From NCBI GenBank assembly GCA_900543885.1, contig UQTA01000006.1:1-64000 (forward strand): a stretch of 64,000 nt of DNA, written 5' to 3'. A model generated the notes under the pieces. That model saw only the letters and a list, made by a program, of their open reading frames with translations. It was not told the DNA's origin and did no database searches. Each line of letters starts with the position of its first letter. The first letter of the stretch is position 1. This stretch comes from an uncultured Clostridium sp. Lineage in GTDB: Bacteria; Bacillota; Clostridia; Lachnospirales; Lachnospiraceae. The position numbers and the translations under genes were made by a program. Shown piece by piece: positions 62,201 through 64,000 of this stretch.

Positions 62201-62490
62201 GGCAGTTCCTTGTTTCATATGACGGAACCATCGCTGGGGAAACAACACTTTATAATGAAAAAACTGATAAAAAGGTTGGTATCGGGCGGATCTATGCGCA
62301 TTATGAGAGCACGAATGGAAGCAGCGGATCCTATGGATTGGGTGTTCCAGACTGGCTGAAGCAACCGAAGGCAGGAGATACTACAGATTCATTCAAATGG
62401 TATGTACTGGCAACCATCTTTGCGATAGGCGCAGGGGGACTGGTGCTTATCGGACGAAGGAAAGGAAAGAAAAAAGATGATGAGGCGTAG
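47239..62490 (+). CDS. 5083-aa SpaA/Cna-B repeat surface adhesin with sortase-type anchor
   Basis: One uninterrupted frame of 15.2 kb. Order: signal peptide (~1-38); N-terminal head with QYCIDGM (Cys58), compatible with a thioester-type domain but without a sure partner Gln; an acidic Asp/Glu/Ser linker (~730-830 and again ~910-980); then at least a dozen Cna-B/SpaA-like domains, with starts near residues 1078, 2399, 3227, 3384, 3600, 3721, 3836, 4370-4725 (five in tandem), 4826 and 4919, recognised by K..I....LPG..... and the closing E...P.GY pattern. A Gly6 linker lies at ~4815. The end is QPKAGD (5042-5047), a variant of LPxTG, then a membrane helix and a basic tail (GRRKGKKK). Cna-B domains usually carry Lys-Asn isopeptide bonds that give mechanical strength. 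It would be a long wall-anchored stalk. Confidence 0.85.
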   Translation: MKKLRRNKNRICAGMLAFILSTSPVLNNIPAFFISSEAATYGDTMQAYIKDSGFRQYCIDGMSPNNALGVADRYVYVSPYESLSEAEAGQIFFALLSFAVSQGGSQDLNKALNQLQKAAVSLGLLPMTSPVTKDDLKLYLHSAATRAKYPWVKVWSDNADKLLETAGLLSSSSAGATMGGLVPATLAGHTTPETAVAVDGTLSIKFAQDGSDAGFIQSVPLKFSATGEAGSYVSEIPNGWTYVKTDTEIIFTNPGNSPTPLYVQFDPIGTRYETAMGTFASARDLYEQCLQLWVLQQCAGQHKKFPRIGVVPAQQHQRLAYVEMALPSSVYYASVGASGVFGTGIFWGQQGFGGNGGNTPSYPSGTSSSGSLEFNCYRHEEDWTSTYNTQLTKYDHETGETLEGSSFRFYERFDDKDQVNLERDGAVELYGGTDHEMYLSKYLDNPVVWDDYRFVATVTTNEEGYASNTVEHKYHYDKTFCDGHPAPAFVEVPEEEEDEEGEVTNQDEIDEAKEENRRLASGWLECFDACDETASAGTYEGVHFHWLMSEVSQGEISFIASSGGEEGSTPNAGPTSSASGEDSYVNSGCKQDAEATYNKFIALKYSYTYQEDTARNGYILHDLHNDDLPIEVITTDSSENGANSFFANEYSNQIQINEDATPETDSFTSRVEQGAVHSITESEYAELTGEDLDVPALEKEKKEGILSKAISFFTKIFKIEKEVELEETKAPERVDGSAADTKKSDDEEFQDHETVDREDETTDSDDSDNKDSSGSDDEILDSTEASDKDEENQEDKGEVENPDGGISDTDSKDEPEKNDSETGNSSGDLENLGSVDDAASKELDSAVGDVSARLETFEGKVFSGWIEKGIQKLFGIMTVYAETTERVAGNDIEAEPVSAVETRDDNSEDVSDEEESRPSKEETPIQDVVKDNHDLKNEENLSKEELADIDSEEFLDDDIEDEQEFIEDEERIREIEALGGRKVDLASDSNATYVAYVEFTKQREEGDLTVSGSDDPDISLYAQLSGSGKELFESAYSTAKGSPSVGVLITPGPADHFSHCNDEDGCGNMWRIYDHRTEGEIHINKRDLDLENGANDAYDSYGDTQGDATLEGAVYGLFAAADIIHPDGKTGIVYMANDLVAVTTTDKNGDASFMAFTEAPGMIYDYEEGKIVDRGQGWNAASPQNLYDHAEAYDEYTADADVVRTYPDYKLANGNCWIGRPLILGDYYVKELTRSEGYELSIGNRMQQQTNLGQDVNAGVPGDLTGYAGIVGILTAEEQISDESTGDVEDPDYNQLFFTAESEKTGDSGFDLVFRNLPEGAKLYRKDSISTTKEVEAGTGIYDEVPVKNIFGLPEYVVAENDHQYPKYNADGSIKTKTTNVNFTAKNVIRVTRKGLDPAKVTDVILASVPGMSDDELLLRLASVPDVDNDFALLKIKVEQALRTNGKSSPNYKRSGVTAYSSMDELVFDRGVWEGETDTYGISGVSAGSAADKTVCGSPLVTLTINKEGTDGDAVSLSSLIVSILDYYNTHDYYNYGGVDYIKENADSWTVGLYANRTNYPMLFYVPADGSSGDAIFYRVASMPADHSMRPRAIYVAYGEDAIYDPRGEMKNFSTNEDGTVNAILSPAVQADENGDIVNGVVTETEFYKTGETPLDKNGIKIPKVTYVERTEKISVEVNECKWTEIPLTKEGNVWIAHQTGNYTDGYGAEHNDEAAARYEYTLKLPSRFISLTEQDCTDFGISKELAGIQVGSASYYLAKGSSVKAYLNYRSLLVGQENSYVQSVALDYPVQDYVFQDGAERPGTNTRKEPVGVEERIISQQIKVTKTIDEKSYRNTNSYSEVHEDWWSRLFGNHEGNGASDHSAKKLDNFRFKTYLKSNLEALYRNENGEIVWQDRMGTERTDAEQLAANKAFPMLVNKIYTKVPHQTDPLFKNSNDAAIANTALYDYHNGLISDEANTGYTRLLEMADYRVEDGDSTRTVKNYNYEKFFDAISVSNGDKWDENHPTYTSYKPIGNLINRTEEQLDNARVSDRVRQFAISWYLDDEVKKLVQEVDAGTGEKKASAGATAYSEETYDLALRQAIKKAENYLKPFFAYDLDELYAIHWDSEANGGSDHDTTTLAANTIYGDKDLSKDGGYAYGLSKYLPYGIYVVAEQQPHVDELKDFKNRHYQIDQPREVTLPSVYASYDASQETPETLNSFYNYGRADSMQQLEQKYQIRFGEEDHKIQAHNHHGDFEVYKYGLDLNEITNGVRAEAGNYFALTQSPWRPLKNYYNPENDRSAAEVTYYLTEGQSGRKGISENYRYSSLSEDAGLSDDVPYPGADITADNRLGIQYRDHVATMTGMQTAYDGKYAAMLVPYSVVASTDEQAEVTDEEPTQGGNATYRGFAYDKFVNRFFTAKLRIEKIDSETHENILHDGALFNLYAASRDDSESGQGTVKFTTEPTQFTGTKEFLTAMGAIDIRPIAKGRIARWIDRITGKENGIGDLYSGTVPEGTPTCSEDEQIVLGDEYGNKTVAFKTYSTTRDGLMRDEMTDTGSSYQDQNVGYLELPQPLGVGVYVLAEVDPPAGYARSKPIAIEVYSDKITYYKEGAKDNRVLAVVYEDDADHQTTNANKPEDKVNVAQVYVENTPIRLEVEKVKESSAEKANTTADKTVSYKISGRVDGKYSEIGKNPDLVYAYRDGKYLGYAWQKGTLEYLEERKAAGEQVEIVYSHGTFAGYGYVTRTLETADDENGYVAGALMTLFDAIPVERSGFEGDETYKGLKIERNLTNNITRMYIEQGYAGEKVEFVREKDEAGKELEVTFPVGIDKDGNSISATGGVWSAVTLQRPDTDILYYDLDGLDPYQERYIDGQFITYVYDRMHKLTPVEEAERDRRNFAKSDSDHSMYVFKNGVPYLEITEGDFTRVKYRKNDKQLEVEAGTKIYHLDKDGYRDALVDPATGMAYIEEYCEDGTVRILVWPVNVRKDEFGNVIARDKVTTSRIATVGENKDGYAEDETLDVVNNSTAEIPDADKPSYTHTESGHITGTWKGNGEQSHEESSIEQNRFKQDMNGSVLVDDNNGDFLNELNPVYDDHGLVLYYQRSSETYKKGEDLYDRNGDFVRHQDSDNLEEYNQNAYRINEHDELYDSSWDEESPNRKNLYHRLGEGYILENTWLSSDKTPNDPFDTFQMDGQADVLKRLPSGTYILEELKAPEGYVKGLPSGITVAETGELQHVQMVDRTTKIEISKIHAPQDTKMTVLDMDHEHPETGEKPYEREVVTGDIASYTYSSVPGAKLALYPARRVYSVDTEKYPKGYYMVKTQDTPLVWEDSNSTASNPVWNTAEWVSGNEPAYFERIPAGDYLLEEIETPEGFVTADPVEVTIGDQSEVEIACMKNDSTKVEIEKFFTDEHGEKVQLSGAEFSLQQAVVNAEGEIIYDVDGTPVYDARVLASFKSGTVENYQNFRDAFEKAYASYGVDLSLFGWKENGQEKSATVTSKTVMDAASAGGSHDRFATKALLTMITSDGETIRVAVSGNLPETVFDYQFDYQKLEHINAYADTYLTDRGTRRINGLPAGKKYVLVETKAPDGFLKADAQVIVVENRKEIQQYHIEDLAGQIWLSKSAVGVTGELAGAVMALYRADLSGNLNQSEEYLVSQWVTGADGIYTVTDKVNGRIPEGYQVGDLRLHIETGLAEGIYYLVELSAPDYYTLAEPVRFEYHLDDSVQTIRAVNEAVKGALSITKTGEDGQGLAGATFEIKAYKRDELDEPVSTNMIYGTEAVIIVQDLPVGEMQPDGSIIPYTYTLQEIAAPEGYSVNPEIITWQFEPKQSDGQSFAHETVVIHQESVKDQKTRLYFSKQDFDALGDDNTEGAFIDGAILSIYEVTGKDEHDQPVYDKDAPFTTWTTRKSEKRHEVIGLIAGHTYILVEDAAPNGWNLMKPVLFTVSSDGRSIQGLSNQMESIEIQRVSKNDYELDTINRDTTSIEQVKLKGRYVTQIYYELTDANKDLVESWIGVGEKHVIRKPLSSVSEGSAYTITEYCRYSDGTILVTDRFTKTFWFDENEEIKIPTREIDRVNVTLSYADGTKITAFLPDADNQEKQVKNPLQKDDLVITRLSADGASALAPDQAIFERIRVINTDHKKADMVLTVTVDADTSIIDPGTGTFDGEKLVFRFESVAPGEAAYAAFTTQVSGEASTIKAKAEYNGIVRETQKTVPVLTYGKVVLFNELTGSGKERYKDQKTSFRVKLYDTSTGRELSGTYSYSGSRTGMIKSGDTISLSGNEYVKIDPGYYKNVTYEIEKIENGLHHTEKMTSGSVDATRGNGARFTRNIEDTAKRTIFKPGETYVLMEETVFANGDSLPTNKISTILGQSVNVEGIAAADRKTKVMISKTEIGGGKELPGCEMELYDEENNLIHSWTSSDVAESLEEFLEPGKTYRLVEKSPAPGYSYAEDVTFTVNEDGTVDRVIMVDKPTHIVLSKKKITNSEELPGALLQVVDKDGNVVEEWISTDQPHEIVAKLVVDESYVLREVRPADGWAYAEDVPFKVSHDGTVDYVKMEDKPTHVVISKQEITGSKELPGCTLQVIDKNGNVVDEWVSTDQPHEIKEKLIADEEYTLREVRPADGWAYAEDIQFKVSHDGTVDQVKMEDKPTHVVVSKKKITGKEELPGCHLVIKDKNGNVDEWTSSTTPHEIVAKLIAGETYTLIEIRPEDGYSVAENIEFTVSKDGSIDMVEMFDDVTHVEFGKVNPNGTLLSGGRIQIKDLYGNVLVDFVPDGTVYRIDGVLKAGETYVIHEVSAPGGYRVSEDQEFIMPLGQETKEIRFVNYAISSGGGGGGTTPGKRQLSIRKYDPVNQIGVAGAELTVYSVDGSLYLKGITDESGYLIFTMPTDGTYTYQETEAPAGYYLNPTVQYLYIKDGKVTNPENRTLYDYPNVEVILEKKDSEDGTAVPDTLLQVTDPDGQVVFHGRTDETGECKVLAGKAGTYRIVEIEPANGYERSEAPWQFLVSYDGTIAGETTLYNEKTDKKVGIGRIYAHYESTNGSSGSYGLGVPDWLKQPKAGDTTDSFKWYVLATIFAIGAGGLVLIGRRKGKKKDDEA
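60346..61676 (+). repeat. Five tandem 88- to 89-codon repeats in the giant adhesin
   Basis: Units start at residues 4370, 4459, 4548, 4637 and 4725 (nucleotides 60346, 60613, 60880, 61147, 61411). Each begins TH/TK-V-x-x-S/G-K and ends just before the next Thr. Units 2 and 3 share long identical runs (REVRPADGWAYAED), so they are the most recent duplicates. Unit 5 is the most diverged. Confidence 0.85.
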
Positions 62491-63622
62491 ATATTTTAGC
62501 GCCCTGATGTTTACGGCGGTACTGGTATTTGCCAGTCCCGCCGGGAAAACCATGGCGAGTCAGGTATCAGAAAACCAGACGCAGAATACTACAGAGGATA
62601 TGAATGCAGCGGTGTCTTCTGAAACGGAAAAGCAGGTCAGCGACGCAGATGATGCGATTACCACCGTGGAAGAAGTATTTGGAGAGCGGCCATATTATGG
62701 TCCGGGAGAGACCGACGGAAGTTATGTATATTATTCTCAGGTGTTTCCAAAGGATGCGGATCAGGATCCATATCTGCCAGAGGAAGAACATGTGGAAGGC
62801 AATGATACATACCGATTAGTGGATTATGAGGTGCAGGAACAAACTCTTTCCGGAAGAAAAAAGCATATCCAGGATACGTTGCTGCTGAAAGATTATGAAG
62901 GAATTGACGAGATCTCGGAAACTTATAAGGTAGAAATTGCAGATAATCCGTTTCAAACGGTAACCGATTATACGTTACCGGTTACAGAGACAAAGCGGGT
63001 AAATGAACGCTGGGAAGATTCCTTTACGTTTGATATTGTCGTAGAACATGCGGACTCAGGACTATTCCAGATTGGAAATGAGGTGATATCACTCAATCAG
63101 ACAGCAGATCCGTTTGCGGGCAATGAGGGGCTTTTGTTAAAGCTGATCGGCGTGCCAAAGGACGCATACCAGATCGACCATACGGCCTGGGCCGGTAATA
63201 TGTATGAGCAGAATGGGATTCTGTATCGGAACGCAGTTGCGTATGGGAAAAAGCTGGTTTACGATCTGGAAATTTCATATGAAGATGTGATTACCCTGCC
63301 GGAAGAAGAGGGGTATCAGATCCGTGCACAGTATGAACTGCTGCCAAAGGATGCCTCTGTTATGCCGGAAAGCACATCAAAATCATCGGGATCCAATCGC
63401 TGGGATTGGCTTAAAAACCTATGGGAAGAGATGATAAAGTTTCTGAAAAAGATAGCAGAAACTGTAAAAAAGCATCCGTACATTACGGCGGTTGTATTTT
63501 TCCTATTGTTTATCGCAATCATATTATATCTCGCTGTCAGGCGCAGAACGAAAGATGCCGAAGAGCCTGAGCACGTTTCAAGTCGGTGGCATCGCGGCCC
63601 GAAACGTGGACGAAGAAGGTAG
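62477..63622 (+). CDS. Membrane-anchored surface protein, partner of the giant adhesin
   Basis: 381 aa; the ATG overlaps the giant gene by 14 nt, so translation is probably coupled. Signal peptide (FSALMFTAVLVFASPAGKTMA), an ectodomain of ~280 residues with strands (TYRLVDYEVQEQTLSGRKKH; LDYTLPVTETK-type) and a C-terminal helix (YITAVVFFLLFIAIILYLAV, ~330-350) followed by a basic tail (KRGRRR). No sortase motif. No family is recognised. It could hold or sense the adhesin at the membrane. Confidence 0.7.
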   Translation: MMRRRYFSALMFTAVLVFASPAGKTMASQVSENQTQNTTEDMNAAVSSETEKQVSDADDAITTVEEVFGERPYYGPGETDGSYVYYSQVFPKDADQDPYLPEEEHVEGNDTYRLVDYEVQEQTLSGRKKHIQDTLLLKDYEGIDEISETYKVEIADNPFQTVTDYTLPVTETKRVNERWEDSFTFDIVVEHADSGLFQIGNEVISLNQTADPFAGNEGLLLKLIGVPKDAYQIDHTAWAGNMYEQNGILYRNAVAYGKKLVYDLEISYEDVITLPEEEGYQIRAQYELLPKDASVMPESTSKSSGSNRWDWLKNLWEEMIKFLKKIAETVKKHPYITAVVFFLLFIAIILYLAVRRRTKDAEEPEHVSSRWHRGPKRGRRR

Positions 63623-63628
63623 ATTTAG

Positions 63629-63664
63629 CTGCGTATGGTGTCACAGCCATGCGCAGTTTTTTTT
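63629..63664 (+). terminator. Terminator/attenuator before the last gene
   Basis: CTGCGTATGG (63629-63638) pairs with CCATGCGCAG (63647-63656), one wobble, followed by eight T. It ends 10 nt before the AAGGAGG SD of the next gene, the same layout as the other leaders of this window. Confidence 0.75.
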
Positions 63665-63686
63665 AAAAGAATTTAAGGAGGCTGTA

Positions 63687-64000
63687 TTGAAGCAGAAAAT
63701 CGGTTTTTTAGTATTGAAATTAGGTGAAAAAGAAGAAGGACGCTATTTATATCCAACGGTATTATATCATTTAGCACTTCGTTCCAGGATCAAAAGAGAA
63801 TTAGAAACAGGAAAGGTGCTGCGGTGCTGCTGCAGAGAGGATGAGGCGGAAGTGACTATCAATGAAAATTTGGAACTTCAGTTTTTACGTGGCAGACATG
63901 CAGCAGCATGCGTAGAATACGTTCAGCAGCTTGCTAAGTATTCGGAAGCCGCCGGTATCATTCCGTTCATCTATGGGCATGGATTTTCCATTCCGGTTGC
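63687..64000 (+). CDS. 5' part of a gene of unknown function (runs off the window)
   Basis: A TTG at 63687 follows AAGGAGG by 5 nt and opens a frame to the window end, over 104 codons (MKQKIGFLVLKLGEKEEGRY..., AACVEYVQQLAKYSEAAG). The neighbouring ATT does not give an open frame. A CCC at about residue 54 is notable. Cytoplasmic in appearance; no family is recognised from this part. Confidence 0.65.
   Translation, partial: MKQKIGFLVLKLGEKEEGRYLYPTVLYHLALRSRIKRELETGKVLRCCCREDEAEVTINENLELQFLRGRHAAACVEYVQQLAKYSEAAGIIPFIYGHGFSIPV

Overview
The window looks like part of a large accessory replicon, or an integrated megaplasmid-like element, of a Gram-positive gut-type Clostridia, most likely Lachnospiraceae. 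The basis is strong SD sequences, SigA-type promoters, a Bacillus-type SOS box, YodL and DUF4313 proteins, a SigV/RsiV pair, choline-binding-like and SpaA/Cna-B surface proteins, and a clostridial PTS EIIB remnant. No rRNA, tRNA or CRISPR array was seen. Whether the DNA is extrachromosomal cannot be decided from one window.

Layout. 0.3-5.5 kb: an overlapping operon with a zincin-type metallopeptidase, an OB-fold plus degenerate HD protein, and two clamp-loader ATPases (delta'-like and gamma/tau-like); a delta-like subunit sits at 27.7 kb. 6.2-9.7 kb: a candidate replication origin, with two putative DNA-binding or initiator proteins flanking a two-phase iteron array (about ten repeats every 48-49 bp, then about eleven every 21-23 bp), followed by T-rich DNA and a perfect DnaA box. 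10.5-16.5 kb: DNA maintenance genes: DUF4313, a Rad52-like annealing protein, SSB, YodL, a PAPS-reductase-like PP-loop enzyme, a Y-family polymerase under an SOS box, and an SRAP protein. 16.5-20.8 kb: a minus-strand patch with truncated methyltransferase and PTS pieces, membrane proteins, and a sigma/anti-sigma pair. 21.1-27.7 kb: a tightly overlapping PRTRC-like, ubiquitin-conjugation-like cassette (E2-like, JAB peptidase with two possible ubiquitin-like modules, tandem ThiF/E1-like, and several unknown proteins). 28.9-36.9 kb: XRE regulator, nicotinamidase-like enzyme, DUF2325 protein, UPF0178, DnaQ-like exonuclease, tyrosine recombinase, and a DNA-binding candidate with an inverted operator pair. 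37-64 kb: a surface locus with a DUF6273 protein, an acidic secreted protein, a 1403-aa GLUG/Ig/choline-binding adhesin, a transglutaminase-like protein, a 5083-aa SpaA-repeat adhesin and a membrane-anchored partner, interrupted by an AAA_14/DUF4143 ATPase behind four phased 13-bp repeats.

How the parts may work together (inference): the element supplies its own origin, clamp-loader parts, annealing and SSB proteins and SOS-controlled lesion bypass, so it may partly control its own replication. The ubiquitin-like cassette ends directly beside the delta-like clamp-loader gene, which hints at a role in replication or maintenance. The surface locus may give the host attachment ability. Several transcription units begin with a terminator-like hairpin close to the first ribosome binding site, which suggests regulation by attenuation or antitermination across the element.
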